DNA from: Dipteronia dyeriana
Taxonomy: Eukaryota; Streptophyta; Magnoliopsida; Sapindales; Sapindaceae
NCBI GenBank assembly: GCA_032871835.1
Contig: CM065299.1
Coordinates: forward strand, 2,017,001 to 2,081,000
Length of the DNA: 64,000 nt
Direction of reading: 5' to 3'
The notes below the pieces were generated by a model. That model was not told the DNA's origin and searched no databases. It saw nothing but the letters and a program-made list of their open reading frames with translations. The position numbers and the translations under genes were made by a program. Shown piece by piece: positions 1 through 13,736 of this stretch (positions are counted from its first letter, which is position 1; the number at the start of each line of letters is the position of its first letter).

Positions 1-3000
1 AAGTTCTTAGCATAGCTCAATTAAATATGTATGCACAAGTTCTGAAATATTTTTGCTCAATAAGACTGCTTTTAGGAGCATGTAGTAAATATTGTTAATG
101 AAGCTAATTTTTCCATTATATAATGTTATTCAGGAAGACCGCGAAAACATATTGCGAGCTAGAGCATCTGGAAAAGGAGTACTGACCTCACCCTTTAAGC
201 TACTAAAGTCCAACCACCTGGGTGTTGTACTCACATTTGCTGTCTACAACACTGACCTTCCCCCTGATGCTACACCAGAACAACGTATCGAAGCTACCGT
301 AGGGTAAATATATCCCTCATGAATATTCTTAATTTCCATGTATGTTTCAAATTGACTTTGATACTCAAATCACTTCTTCAAAAGCTATCTCGGCGCATCT
401 TATGATGTTCCATCACTGGTGGAGAAGCTTCTGCACCAACTTGCCAGCAAGCAAACTATTGTTGTCAATGTCTATGATACAACTAATGTATCTGCTCCCA
501 TAAACATGTACGGTGATGAGGTTACTGATACCGGTCTACTGCACGTTAGCGGCCTTGATTTTGGTGATCCATCACGGAAGCATGAGATGCATTGCAGGTT
601 AGTTTCTCACACAAAGTCTAGTGTAGTTATCAGCACAAAGTTGTGGAATCCGGTTTACTTAAATATCGGTGTCTATCTGGTTACAGGTTCAAGCAGAAAC
701 CTCCTTTACCTTGGACGGCAATAAATTCATCAGTTGGATTCCTTGTTATTACTTTGCTTGTCGGTTATATCTTTTATGCGGCTATAAGTCGAATTGCTGA
801 AGTGGAAAATGACTATCATGAAATGATGGAGCTCAAAGCTCGTGCTGAAGCTGCAGATGTGGCAAAATCCCAGGTGCACACCCATGTCCTACTGATGAAT
901 AGCCCTGTGTTGTAATGCAAAATTATATTTTTATCTCCTTGTTTCTCTTTTACAATGTACTTGTGCCATTTTCTATCACTGAAATTTTCTCTCTTTCATA
1001 GTTTCTTGCAACTGTTTCCCATGAGATCAGGACTCCAATGAATGGTGTATTAGGTAACTTAAGTGTATTTAAGTTTTATTATTATTGTTCTACAAACCTG
1101 GAAAGAACTTGACTGACTGGTACTTATGATCATGTTACAGGTATGCTGCAAATGCTGATGGACACAAATCTTGATGCAGAGCAAATGGACTATGCCCAAA
1201 CTGCCCATGAGAGCGGGAAAGATCTTATTTCATTGATAAATGATGTTCTCGATCAGGCTAAAATAGAATCTGGCAGGCTTGAACCAGAATCAGTACCTTT
1301 TGATCTGCATTTTATTCTTGATAATGTTCTATCACTTTTCTCGGGCAAATGTAATGAAAAAGAAATTGAGGTAATACCAATATGTTCCTTTTCTGTTTAC
1401 TTGACTTCTTGTTATCCTTCAATTGCTATTCTAAATATCATTCTCACATTAACTTGGTTGTGGTGTTTTCTGTCGTGAGAGAAGTTTGCCGTATATGTTT
1501 CGGATAAGGTTCCTGATGTTGTAATTGGTGATCCTGGGCGGTTCAGACAAATAATTACAAATCTAGTTGGAAATTCAATCAAGGTTAATTATGTTTCTTG
1601 CTCTTGCCTTTTCTTTGTTTACCCTTCTATCATTTTATATGTTACTTATACATAATTAGCATTTGGGAATACTATATTCTGGCCTGTTGGTTGTGATTGA
1701 AGCACAGTGCCTAATCAGGATATCTGAAAGCAGCCTCCTGGTTTATTTATTTGTTTTTGTCCCTTGGCTATTTCAATTTTGGGTTGTTTCTACAGACCAA
1801 GTTACTTATCCTACATATTCTTCTCATTTTATGAAACTAATAATAGAAATAACATCTTAAGTTACGGAAATAATATACTAGAGAAACAAAGCAACAAATC
1901 TTTCTTTTGAAAATATTTTAAGGATACTTGTATAGTTATATAAGCATGCAACTAGCATGTTATTAACTGCACATTGAGACTTATGGGCAGCACAGGACCC
2001 CAATTTCACAAATCCAGATATTTATGTAGTCTTTTACCTGGTGTAAAATAATGTTATGGTTTCAGTTTTGTAAGTTTGTTTCATGTATTCTCTTATTTGA
2101 TTGGCAGTTTACTCGTAATAAGGGACACATACTTGTCTCAGTGCATCTGGCGGATGAAGTAAAGAGCACGCTTGATGTTAAGGATCAAGTGTTGCGAGAA
2201 AGTTTACATTTAGTTCAAGACCTGTCAAACAAAATGTATAACACATTGAGTGGGCTCCCGGTCGTTAACAGATGGAAAAGCTGGGAAAATTTTATAAAGT
2301 TGAATAATACAGATATAGTGGAGGAACCTGAGATGATTAAATTACTGGTGACAGTTGAGGATACAGGCGAGGGAATTCATCAAGATGCACAAGATCGCAT
2401 TTTCACTCCTTTTGTGCAGGCCGACAGTTCCACTTCACGAACTCACGGTGGTACTGGGATAGGATTGAGTATCAGTCGTTGTCTGGTGGATCTCATGGGT
2501 GGGGAGATTGGGTTTGTGAGTGAATTTGGCATTGGCAGTACTTTTTCATTTTCTGTAACTTTAAGAAAAGGGGACACAACAAAGTGGCAGCAACATGGTC
2601 CTGCTGTTTCAGACTTCCAAGGATTAAGAGCTTTGGTAATCGATAAGAGTAGGATCCGAGCTGAGATCTCAAGATATCATATTCAGAGGCTGGGGATATC
2701 CGTAGATATAACTTCCAGTATGCAATTGGGATACTCATATATATCTACTTGCAGCCCAAGGTAATTTAAGTTTGTTAAAAAAGTTGCAACAATGAAAGAA
2801 ATTCTCAACATATGCATGTCTTTGTTTTATGAAATTTGAAATATAAAGAATTTATAAAGTTGTAAACTTGTAATGTACAATATTTGTTAAATTCTACTAA
2901 TGCATGATTGATTGTTTTGTCCAGTGAGTTGGCACAGTTGGCTATGATCCTTATTGACAAAGATATTTGGAATGAGGAAACCGGTCTTCCACTTTGTCAT

Positions 3001-3945
3001 TTGCTCAAACAGCAAAGGCACACATTGAGCCTGGATGTCTCGGTAAACCTTCCAAAGATTCTTCTGTTGACTACCTCCGTTGATGCTACAGAGCGAAATG
3101 AGCTCAAATCTTATGGTCATGTGGATAATTTTCTGATGAGACCTCTTCGGTTGAGTGTCTTGATTGGCTGCTTCCAAGAAACTCTCGGAATCAATAAGTG
3201 CCGTGTAAATAAAGAGAAACCTGCATCTCCTGGTGATCTACTAAAAGAAAAACGAATTTTGGTGGTGGATGACAATATGACAAACAGAAGAGTAGCAGAA
3301 GGTGCTCTAAAGATATACAAAGCAACTGTTACTTGTGTGAGTAGCGGGAAGGAAGCTGTGAAGAGCCTTACGCCACCCCATAATTTTGATGCCTGTTTCA
3401 TGGATCTGCAAATGCCTGAAATGGATGGGTAATGAATCTGCTACTCCATAATCTTAGTTTCTGTTTTATGTTAAAAATCCAAAGGTAGCCACTGTACTTC
3501 TCGGCTAGAAATTTTCAAACCAAAGTTTATATATTGGTCCCTTGATTTTCTTGGTCACTTAGTACTATCAAACTCTAGTCAGACTAACTTTAAATGTAGA
3601 AAAATGGTCAATTTATTAATGTTCTCGATGGTCGAGCATTTTCTAGGACAGGTTTCCTGTTGAATAATTCCTCATTAGTAAACATCTAACTCTCGAAAGC
3701 GTCTAATGTTTTGCAGGTTTGAAGCAACTCGGCAGGTCCGCCGTTTGGAGGATGAGTTTAATGAGAAAATTGCATCCGGTGAGAATGTGGCTCAATGGCA
3801 TGTACCTATATTAGCAATGACAGCTGATGTAATTCAGGCCACTGATGAACAGTGCAAGAAGTGTGGGATGGATGGGTATGTGTCGAAGCCTTTCAATGGC
3901 ATGCAACTTTATTCAGCAGTGGCAAAATTCTTCGAGTCTAGTTGA
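1..3945 (+). CDS. AHK2: AHK2-type cytokinin receptor histidine kinase, 3' part (5' cut by window edge)
   Basis: Hybrid histidine kinase that senses cytokinin through an extracytosolic CHASE domain and starts the His-Asp phosphorelay, typically at the ER or plasma membrane. Visible exons are about 134-303, 385-597, 687-873, 1002-1053, 1141-1370, 1485-1583, 2108-2760, 2924-3428 and 3717-3945, with GT-AG borders and consistent frame; bases 1-133 are intron. In order they encode the end of CHASE, a membrane segment (SVGFLVITLLVGYIFYAAI), the HisKA box with phospho-His (ATVSHEIRTPMNG), the HATPase region (VEDTGEGI, GGTGIGLSIS), a degenerate receiver-like stretch, and a receiver with VVDDN, the phospho-Asp in CFMDLQMPEMDG and the Lys in GYVSKPF. 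MLQMLMDTNLDAEQMDYAQ, ILIDKDIW and the short tail after the receiver favour AHK2 over AHK3 or AHK4 (from memory of those proteins). No lesion is seen. The N-terminus lies outside the window. Confidence 0.93.
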
Positions 3946-5721
3946 TGGAGCAGGACATACTTGGCAGTGTTTAGTAATGATGGTATAACTAATTGGTGGT
4001 TTTCGATATATCTGGATTGACACTCAAAGCATTTTGGTTGTCCAACTAGTGACGACTGACAAGCCACACCGCTGTGATCTGGTGGACAGACCTGAATCTA
4101 TCTCATTCTCACCCTTAATGCCTTTCCGAATATGGTAAGCATTTCATTAGTTGTTTCGAATGGACATACATGTATGCATTGGCTCCTTCATGGTTGCATC
4201 ATTATACAAATTGAGTTCACTCTCTTAAATAAAGTTTCCTTGCCCTACTTTGTACACAACCCTTTAGTTAGGAAGACCTTTTTCATAATAAGAACCTCTA
4301 TAACCATTTATTATAGAACCATCTCAAAACGTAAGACAAACTTCCATCCCGTTAATAATCCAGTGCATTTAAGTCATGTTCTCCTTGATTATATATTAAA
4401 GTAAAAACCACGATTAAGAACATCTAAGTCAATCATGAATCTTGAGTATTGAATGGATTTTTGTTTGCAGGAGTTCTAGGTGTGGATTCATGTACATGTA
4501 TATTGTCTAGGGGAAGGTAATCAATTGTTGGCCTTTTGTTGTATGTGCACGGCATCATATGATTGCTTTCAGGATCAATACCGAATTGGTGGTTTTTTTT
4601 TTTTTTTTTGTATATACCGAGATTATTTGACTGTAATATGCACTACACTCATGTCTATTTTCGACATTATGTTCTATCTTCCTTGTAGTAGATGAACAAT
4701 GTGATGGTATAATGCTACATTATCCATCTTTTGAGCTTGCCATTGTATCATTTTCATTCAAATCTGCTTACTTTGAAGGATATATAACAAGTATTGAAGG
4801 TTTATGCAAGTGGAGCTCAGGATTATTTACAGAAGAATTTACAGAAGAATCCTCAACACTGATGTTGAATCGACCATGAGTGGATTATCCTCCTGTTACG
4901 CTTCTTTGCTGAAAGATGACACTGTTATCGTTAGGATTATGGTGGTTTGTAAATGAAACTAATTGTCAATATGGCACAGTTATACGTGATAAAATACCCT
5001 GTTTGTGGAAGCATGTATCATTGTCCTTGCTGTACATTTCTTGTCTTCTATTTTGTTCACCTAGTAGTATCATTGTAAAAGTACATTGTAAGTTTGTAAC
5101 ATATAATATTGGTATAATATGATAAATGATGGGTTTCTTAGTTCATGTATGGTCATAAAACTGTTCTTTTACTTGTATAGTTATCTATACCAAGCCAGTT
5201 TTTAGCAACCTTTTGGTCTTGGGATTGATTTCAACTATTTTCTATACTCCACCCATGTGGGTTTTGGCCTTCACTACACATTATCTCTCTTGGTAATTCA
5301 CTACCCATCAATGAAATGAAGTTGAAAGGATTTTTAATGGGTGTGGCAACAATATATCAAAAAAAAATATTTAAGGGTAGTGTTGTCTTCATAGTTATGA
5401 TACCAACAAGAAAGGGAATTTTGGATGATAAGGCAAATTTGTTTTTAATGGCACATGTTTTGGCAAGGTGTACATATAAGCAGCCAACATGAAGCCCATT
5501 CATATACATGTTTCCACAAGTGATGTCTCTCTTCACATGGTTTTAACTTTAGAAAAACAACTTTAAAGATAAATATTCCTTCTACACACTTTTACTCTAT
5601 TTATATATATATGTGTGTGTATGAAACCACTTAATATTTGTGTCTTGAACACTTGTTCTAATTAGAAACTTTGTTCATCCATACTCTGAAAAAAAAATTG
5701 GCCATTGTCTTGCTGAGGATA
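3946..5721. other. AHK2 3'UTR and intergenic spacer
   Basis: No credible coding region. The AHK2 3'UTR must lie here. A possible 3'UTR intron runs from a GTAAGC donor near 4134 to a TTTGCAG acceptor near 4470, but it is untested. Contains a T-run at about 4591-4608. A TATATATATA stretch near 5600-5609 could serve the next gene downstream. Confidence 0.5.
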
Positions 5722-6642
5722 ATGCTTGCTCTGCTTGTTATGTCGATGATCACTCGAAAATCCGGTAAGCTACTAAATTCCCATTTCACTTGGAATTTAT
5801 TCATTCAAGTATAAAAGTTGTCCAAGTTTTAAGTTCATATTCTAGTTCTATTCTGCTCTTTACATTTCTTGTTCATCTTTTTTTCTGTTGTGTGTGCGTA
5901 TTAGACGGGGAGTTTGAGCAATGGTGCATAGCCGACGAGCAGACCCCGGATGATGAGTTGCAAGGGGCTCTTGACTGGGCTTGTGGAAGAGGTGGTGGTG
6001 CTGATTGTAGCAAGATTCAGGTGAACCAGCCTTGTTATTATCCCAACACAGTGAGATACCATGCCTCCTATGCTTTCAACAGCTACTATCAGAAATACAA
6101 GCACAAAGGTGGATCTTGCTACTTCAAGGGAGCTGCCATGATCACAGAACTTGATCCTAGTAAGAACTTTTGATCCACAGATTTCTTATCAACTTTTTTT
6201 TTTTTTTTTTTTTTTTACAAATATATTAAGTTTCAACATCTAAAGATTCACCAAGGAAAATTTTCAAACCTTTTTTCATGCAAAAATGAAAGAATTTAGG
6301 CAATTCCATATGTATATAAAGTATAGGCCACATTAGATTTGATAAGTTCATTTTTTTAATTCAATTCATTCTAAAGGGTCTGCTGCAAAAAATGTGATGG
6401 CCAATCTAATCTTCCTCTCATCACGCAGAAAATAAAGGAAGAAAACAAAAGTTATGTGGGCGCCTACTACACCTGTCTGCTTCATTGTAGTTTTATTATA
6501 ATATGAATGTGATCTTGATGGTTGCACACTGGTGTCAAGTGTCAAAGACTTACTAACTTCCTCTGAAAAGTTGATTGAAAACTTTTGTTCTATGTTTTTG
6601 AATGCAGGTCATAATTCTTGCCACTATGAGTTCATGCCTTGA
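5722..6642 (+). CDS. small X8 (CBM43) carbohydrate-binding protein
   Basis: Predicted secreted protein of 110 residues consisting almost entirely of one X8 domain, the beta-1,3-glucan-binding module of plasmodesmal callose-binding proteins and GH17 tails. Exons 5722-5764, 5905-6159 and 6608-6642 join in frame. The six X8 cysteines are present in QWCIADE, DWACGRGG, ADCSKIQ, QPCYYPN, GSCYFKG and NSCHYEF. Exon 1 supplies a short hydrophobic start (MLALLVMSMI) that could act as a signal peptide; no ATG is found further upstream in that frame, so the leader is short. There is no GH17 catalytic domain and no GPI-anchor tail, as in the small stand-alone X8 proteins. The callose-binding role is inferred from the family. 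Confidence 0.85.
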
Positions 6643-7077
6643 TTCATCAGCAAGTCTGTATGAAATGAAATACAAGAGTAAAAGTTGAAGATCTAAGCTC
6701 AATTATACCCTTTTTAGTATGATTAATATTTGCTATGATAGTGCAAAATAAAATAGCTGCATAAGTGAGGTTGAGATTATTTTTGACTCTAGTCTTTCCA
6801 AGAAAGACATTGGTCAACAGGAGAAATCAGCTCTGTTATCTTTTCCTTTTTCAACTTTACTGTAATACAGAACTTGTTTGATCCAAGTACAAATTATTGT
6901 GTTCGCTCAAATTCAATATGATTCCAAGATTCACAAACGAGGCTGTTAAGTTACAAATGATGAAACTGTTTTGAAATTTACATAATGAACGATAAGTGAA
7001 CACGGGGAAGAAACTATGACGATAAATTTCTCTCAGCAACTGCTAAGATAGGCCACTCTAAGTAAAGGCCAAAGTTC
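6643..7077. other. convergent 3' ends spacer
   Basis: Space between the ends of the X8 gene (+) and the TMEM256 gene (-). It should hold both 3'UTRs. No ORF, RNA gene or repeat of note is seen. Confidence 0.6.
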
Positions 7078-8449
7078 TTAGAACAACAAGCTTGCCCAAG
7101 CAGCAATAAATGCGAAACCACCAAATGGAGCTAGCCTCGAATACTTCCTGTCCTCAAGTAATGCCACGGCATAGCACCTGAAAAAATTCCAGAGTAACTC
7201 CTTCAGCTTCCACACATTCGATTATATTAGTGAAGTATAAACAAGCTATAGACAAGCTTTCGATTTATTGAAAGCTTACTGTGAAACAAGCAATTTTTAA
7301 ATGACAGTAAGGCTCCTTGAAGGAGGAAATCCCGATTTAAGTAAAGAAAAGTTGGTACATCTCAGGACAATAAAAAAGAAAAAGTCCGTTTAATCTCCAT
7401 GCTATTTATTTTATATTTTTATATCAAATACACAAACGAATTCCAAGCGCACAATGTGTAGAAGAATAGAAGATAAGAACAGTATGTCAATTAAGCACCG
7501 TGTAAATCATCCCAATATTTGACATATAGCTTGGTAAAATCTAGTCTTTAAAACTCTTAGAGATACACGAACGGTTGTCAGATGTGTGCAGTTCAATGTC
7601 TAATCGGTTATAATCAAACAATCAAACTATGTATTTGCTTGTCTTAAAGCTTATTAAAAGCTTGTATAACTATTGTTGTAAAAAGTATTGAAATTTTTGT
7701 AGACCTTATCTCTATAACCTAATCACAATTTCACTCATCAGCAAACAGCGGCAGTAACACAACCAAATGTAAATTCAAAGCACTTAACTCATTTTAAAGT
7801 TGTATTCAGAAGAAGCTCAATTAAGTAGAGAGTAGATTCTCCATAAAAGTTCATCAATCTTTCCAAAACATGAATAAAAAAGTGCAGAAATGATCACTTA
7901 CGTCCCAGAAAAGGCAATAATTCCGGTTGTCAAAAGTCCTCCAAACTGGGACAGAAGACGGCAGCCAAAAATTAATAATTTCTGAATTCCTTTTAGATTT
8001 ATCAGATATAAACAAACACAATCACCGATATAATTAACAGAAAAAAAATAATCTAAAAATATACAACATGATATAATCATATAAATTCTAAGGATAAGAA
8101 TCATCAGAACCCACATTGAGATGCAAGTATTTTGCTATCTTTTTAAACAATCTAAAACCTCTCTGATAATTTCTGCTTCTCTGCAATAACCATCGTTAGA
8201 CTGGCACAGTTGTTCTCACTTCTCACCCGACATATACTTCTTAAGCTAAACAACCTTTTTTATCCATACAAAGTAACTATACGAAAATACAAACCTCCTC
8301 TAACAAATATTTATCAAATGTTTTCTCAATCAACCAATCCATCTATGGAGTGCAATCAATATAAACTCAATCTCCATATCATATTTTAACTACCAAAACA
8401 AATCATAGTTTTGTGCAACTCAGACTTTAGCCTCTAATATTGATATAAC

Positions 8450-8499
<50 letters not shown>

Positions 8500-9032
8500 T
8501 ACAAACTCCAGTTAAAATGTCTCATACAATTTAACACATTTACATATACAAGGAGAGATAACTTGATCACAATCTATGGAATCAAAGCACTTTTTGGAAA
8601 CATAAGCTATGAATACAGAAACTTGATCAAAGCAAAACAGACTTACAATGTTGGGATGCTTGGTGATTGGAGCAGCCAAAATGGCAGCTGTGTGAACCAG
8701 ATGGTAAAGAGATGCTGTCTGCCAAACCTTCATTGACCCATCATTTGTGATTGCAGCAAATAATTATTAAAAAAAATCAAAACTTTATCTCACAAAATAA
8801 TGTAGAGAGAAAAGGAAGACATTGAAATGGAAAAAGAATACCTTTGTATAAGTGGGATCTTTAGGTTTGAATCCATGAGCACCATATGTGCCCAAACCAA
8901 GTGCTGCAACACCTGTAATTAACACTCAAAAATCACAATCCGGGTATTCAATAAAAATTAATACTTTATAAAAAATATTTAATCTTTAATACCAGATATA
9001 GCAGCAACTTTGTGCCATAGCCTAGGATCCAT
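7078..9032 (-). CDS. TMEM256/DUF423 small membrane protein
   Basis: Small integral membrane protein of 111 residues of the TMEM256 (DUF423) family, conserved from bacteria to man and of unknown biochemical function. Five exons read on the minus strand: 8993-9032, 8842-8912, 8647-8727, 7902-7945 and 7078-7177, all with GT-AG borders. The product starts MDPRLWHKVAAISGVAALGL, contains the family hallmark GTYGAHGF near residue 20, then hydrophobic segments around LYHLVHTAAILAAP, FGGLLTTGIIAFSGT and APFGGFAFIAAWASLLF, giving about four membrane spans. The length matches the family. Intron 4 is 724 bp. An (AAT)n microsatellite lies at about 8451-8498 in intron 3. The promoter has a cluster of GGCCCA/TGGGCC elements, typical of housekeeping plant genes. 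Confidence 0.9.
8451..8498. repeat. (AAT)n microsatellite in intron 3 of the TMEM256 gene
   Basis: About sixteen uninterrupted AAT units, a likely length-polymorphic marker. Confidence 0.95.
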
Positions 9033-9149
9033 ATTTCTTCTTCACTACTCTCTCTCTCTCTCTCTCTCTGATTCTCTCGAAAGTCAATTCCAGTCTTTCA
9101 ACAGTTTTGCTCATTTTCCAAGGCAGCTTCGGCACCTAAAAAGAATATT

Positions 9150-9232
9150 AGGCCCGGAGCTCGAAAAGCAATTATGGGCCACAGCCCACAAATCAATCTT
9201 GGGAAACTTCTATGTGGGCCTTGGGCTTGTCA
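9150..9232 (-). promoter_or_regulatory. site II-type (TGGGCC/GGCCCA) cluster upstream of the TMEM256 gene
   Basis: Several GGCCC, TGGGCC, AGCCCA and TGGGCT words lie within about 80 bases, 120-200 bp upstream of the minus-strand ATG. Site II elements of this kind are known TCP-bound motifs of ribosomal, mitochondrial and housekeeping gene promoters. A CT microsatellite at about 9051-9069 separates them from the start codon. The assignment rests on the motif alone. Confidence 0.45.
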
Positions 9233-12200
9233 AGTTTTTGTATCCTAATCAAAATATGCCAAACTAACTCATTTTACATCAAAATAAAAGAGCGACAATA
9301 TTTACACCCCCTCATATTTACACCCCCTCATAAACAACTGTTTGTATATCACAAACTGTTTGTATCCCTCAATTTAGTATATTTTTAAAAATTTAATATT
9401 ACCCTTGAGTAAAATTACTTAAATGACTAAATAGTTTGTAAGTACACACCAATAATTATTAATTGGTTTTATATCAATCCTTTGAAAAAAAGAAAAAGAA
9501 AGTTTCCCATTATTTGTTTGATATGATAATAATAAAAATTCTATTTTATCAAACCTTAACTTCTATTTTAAATACTAATTTCAATTTCTTTTAAGGAATA
9601 CAAGTTGATTGTGTTGACCAACAATTTACTGTTATAATTGGGTGAAACAAAAATCAATACAAACAATAAACTTTCTATTGTCAACAAAAAAAACCTTTCT
9701 TAGAAACAAAGGAATTGAGATACACTGTTGTGTATTGAGAGCTAGTAGTTTTTTAATTCGGTGGAATTGAAGAATTTTGGAGCTTAAAAAAATAAAGAAT
9801 TTTAAAAAAGTTTTAATGCAATGATAAATAAAAATACAATATAATAAAATTAAAGAAATTGTATTTTTGTTATTAAGTGGGGTTTATTTACGAATTATAG
9901 AGTTTTAATATATTTAAGTAGTATACTTACGAAAGTGGTATACATGTAGTTTTTAAGATATGTCAATATCGTCACTCCAAAATAAATCAAATTGGCGTCC
10001 CTCAAATTTAGGGCTAAGCCCTTTGAGGTGGTGGGCTGGGCTTGACTATCAAGGCCCGCGGGTTTCACAGCGAAGGGTCGAGTCAGACTTTAAAAATGAT
10101 AAAAAGAAAAAAGTATTAATAATATTACATATAAAATGAGGTAAATTTGTCAACTCCCTGCACTTATCCATTTTCTTGCTTTATGAACCCTTATTTACTT
10201 TGTTTTATTCTCTCGTAAAACAGGATTTGGATTAGGATTGTCCATTTTTTATTTCTGGGTTTCTCTAAATTTCAAAATTACCACTTAATAGGTTTTCATA
10301 TCAAGGCTCAATCCAATTAAGTCCATAGCGCCTACCAATTTAATCGTCCAAACCTGTACGTGTAATCCTAATTTAGAGAGGGCTCATGGGCAGGGTCGGG
10401 TACTCGGGTGTGGCCCACAAGCTCGATCGGGCCTTGAAATTTGCGGCTTGGCCCACACGGCATTTGACACCTCTACCCATATGTATCAACTACAAGAGTC
10501 TATGCAATCCAAAACTGACCGAGTAAATGTGAGGAGCATAAATTTGGAAGACTTGGAAATCTAGAACTAGGACCCATATAGGCATATAGCCATAGTCTAG
10601 TCTCTTTCAACAGCCAAAGATTTGCCTAATAATTTGCTGACTAACTTCCAATTCTCTTTATTACACCATTTTTCAAGTGAATTAAAAGCATCCAATCATC
10701 CATATATTCTCAATTCTTTGCATACCCATTTTCAAGTCTATATTCTTTGGTAATAATCCTTGATAGACCGTCAAGCAGAAGACTAAGGTAAACAATGACG
10801 TACATAAAACTCTTTAACACATCTTTGACGTACAAAACCGATAAATTTTTACGAAATGTATAATAAATACATAAACGAGCTACAACTAGAAAACTTTTCA
10901 AAAAAAAATTAACTATTATATCAAGTTAAGTAACCATTAAACCCTCTAAACAGTAAAGTTTAAACTATCATATAAAGTTGTCCCATGTATAATATAACTT
11001 ATGTTAGAGACAATTATTAATACATGCATGCAGCTTTAATTAGTGTACAAATACATTAAGTCAACTTTCAAATCCATTTTCAGGATTTTTTTTATCATTA
11101 TTCAATGGTCAGTACTACTGACTGATTATAATTATCAAACAAATGTTCTTCTAATCGAAACAATCAGGAAACTGACATAAACTTCAATGGTTTACTTTGA
11201 TTTTAAAGTCACAGAAGAATCGAAAGATAAGAGAGAAAACAAAGCAAAGCATATGCTATCATGATGACCATAGATTCATAGCCTATGCATATAATATTCC
11301 ACTGCAAGCGTGCTCATGAATATTAGTAATTTTTATTTATAAAAAAGATGATACTTTAATTCAATGGTCCTTGTCTTGACTATGATGTTAGTGGCATATG
11401 ACAACTTGCGATGTATATAAGAATTTCCTTGGAAAATTTGTTTGACAAACCGATCGTGATTGAAGGGGAAAAAAATCAAAAATATTAGTTTTGATATTGG
11501 AAAGTCATATATTCTATGTATATATGTTCTTACAAGTTGTATTGAAAAGACATAGAGTCGACGTGTAATTTAGGTTTGAAAATATTTTTTTTTTCTAAGT
11601 AGACTGACCATGAATTAATCAAGTGAAAATGGATGTATATCGAAATTGAAAAGACCTAAATTAATCAATTAGTTAGGTATACTATATATGAAAAGATCAA
11701 ATGAGTTAGTTAACTTATAATTCGTGTTCTTAATAATATCAAGCGTCAATTAGATCCGTATAAATTGAATGGGTTTCGTTTTACCACCTTATCATGATTA
11801 ATGATAGAGAAATAGAGAGGGACCCAGATGAGACCCTAAACGTGGAAATGTGGACCCATACATGACCCAAAATTGAAGAACATAATGGGTTGATTAGACC
11901 CAATTGATGGCTACACAAAACAATTCCAATTCACCGATTTTTTTTGTTAAATTTTTTTTTTTAACTTGGTGAAACTTAAGAGGTTCAAGACAAACAAAAC
12001 CTGCATAAAGTTATTAATGGAGTTCAAAAAGCTCAAACATGGTCGGCTGTGAGGACAGTGAAATGTGCATACAAAAAGTCAGCAAAGTCTCCTTCATAAT
12101 GGCTTCGTGTTTGTGTTTGTGTTGTGCTCTGCTCCATTATTTGTTTGCAGCTGCATAGAAATTTGTAAAATCTTTGAAAATGTTGTTCCCTTAAATTCCC

Positions 12201-13477
12201 ATGCGTGAATTAATATATACAACATGGGTCCTATTGATAATTTGATATTTTGATATATATATTTTTTGATTCAATCAAACTTTTCTAGGGTTTCGGCTTT
12301 TGGGGTTGGGGGGACACACCTGAGAACTTGACTACCAACACTTCTTTTTATCTTTTTACTAAAACTTGGAAATTGAATACCCATTTGTTTTTCAATTTGA
12401 TCTTCCCCGCCAATTACTTTCATTAACTCAACTCATTTTATGTTACAATAATTTTTTTAAAAAAATCATGCTACCGTACAGATTCAACATACAATATATC
12501 ACTATCGAGTATATTGTATTTATTATATGTGTTACATTATATTGTATTTATTGTATGTGTTACATTTACGTACTTTTATATAAAAACATAATAATGGGTG
12601 CTAGTCAATTTAACAAGTATAGTTTCTTATTATTGTAGGAATAGTTTCGAAACTCACGGTATGATTGGAGGTATGCGGCGGTGGTAATTATGAAGAACTA
12701 GGGGGGTTGCATGCAAGCGCATGGTAATAGATCAAACGTAATATCCATCCACCCAAACAAAAAGAATCATATCAAGAATTGATGCTAAGCATGTGAAAAT
12801 GTCCCTTCTTACTCATTTCCTTAACACTCTTTTAACACTTTTTGAGATTTCTTTAATTCAAGTTTTGATTGTATCTTTTAGGAGGGTCACTAATTCACTA
12901 TCGATGAAAAAAAAAAGCAAAAAAAAAAAAAGAAGAAGAACAAAGAATTGATGATGGTGATCCAATTAAGGTTGGATTTTTTGGCTTGACACTTTGATAA
13001 TTATATATACACATATACCCTTGTAGAGGACAATTAAATTTTGGGGTCATTTTAACTTTTGCTTAAAGGTACAATCAAGTTGAAAGAGGCACAAAATGCC
13101 AAATAAGAGCATCAATAAAAGGGTTATCGAAGATAAGAGCGTGTGAGATCATCCCACTTTGAAGGAGACAAAGGAAAGACAGGATTCTTTTTTTTTTCCT
13201 TATTACTTTGGACATTTGATTCCATTGGAATCCCTAATGGGTTTGCATCATCACATTAATTAAGGGAAATTAATTACACCCACCTTAATCATAATCAACA
13301 GATGTCTATTCATAACTAGAAGTTAAAAGTAATGTAGAAGTTCTACTGAATATGAATAACTAACTCAATTACTGTAAATAAATATGAGAGGAAAGATATA
13401 TTCAAATGTTTAATTGTCATTTGTGATGTATTGATATATAAAGAGATATATACCTTTTAAAATCCATTTATACTAGT
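9233..13477. other. gene-poor intergenic DNA
   Basis: No ORF with family resemblance. A GC-richer patch at about 10010-10480, with many GGGCT/GGCCC words and ending TTTGACACCTCTA, resembles the end of a degraded non-autonomous hAT-like element, but no matching opposite end was found. A short direct repeat of about 26 bp occurs at about 12502-12566. Long purine/T tracts are frequent. Confidence 0.5.
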
Positions 13478-13736
13478 GATTATATATGTATTTTTTTTTT
13501 TTGAAATATTACAATCATTATTACAATAGGGGACCACCGAGATCAAACAAAACATGTGTAGGTCCGAATATCTACTTCCATAACGGGAGATAACTACTTC
13601 CCACAATTCGGGAAGAAAACTCTCCACACATGCTTATTAAATACGTATGGTGGGATTTAAACCTCTCATCACATATGTGGAAGGAAGGTGCACTACCGGC
13701 CTCTGTCAAAATGTGATGTGCGATTATATATGTATT
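13478..13736 (-). mobile_element. tRNA-derived SINE, complete copy with 15-bp target-site duplication
   Basis: A 229-bp insert (13493-13721) is bordered by perfect 15-bp direct repeats GATTATATATGTATT at 13478-13492 and 13722-13736. Read on the minus strand it starts at 13721, has an A-box-like region (GAGGCCGGTAGTGCACC), a degenerate B box (GAGGTTTAAATCCC), a unique body and a 3' A-tail (the T-run from 13493 on the plus strand). That layout, size and long duplication are the hallmarks of a tRNA-derived SINE mobilised by LINE machinery. Related fragments occur near 45.1, 59.4 and 59.9 kb. Non-coding. The family name is unknown to me. Confidence 0.82.

Noticed and set aside
10010..10480. GC-richer patch suggesting a hAT-like non-autonomous element
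   Set aside because: Only one end (TTTGACACCTCTA) looks like a terminal repeat; no matching opposite end or target duplication was found.
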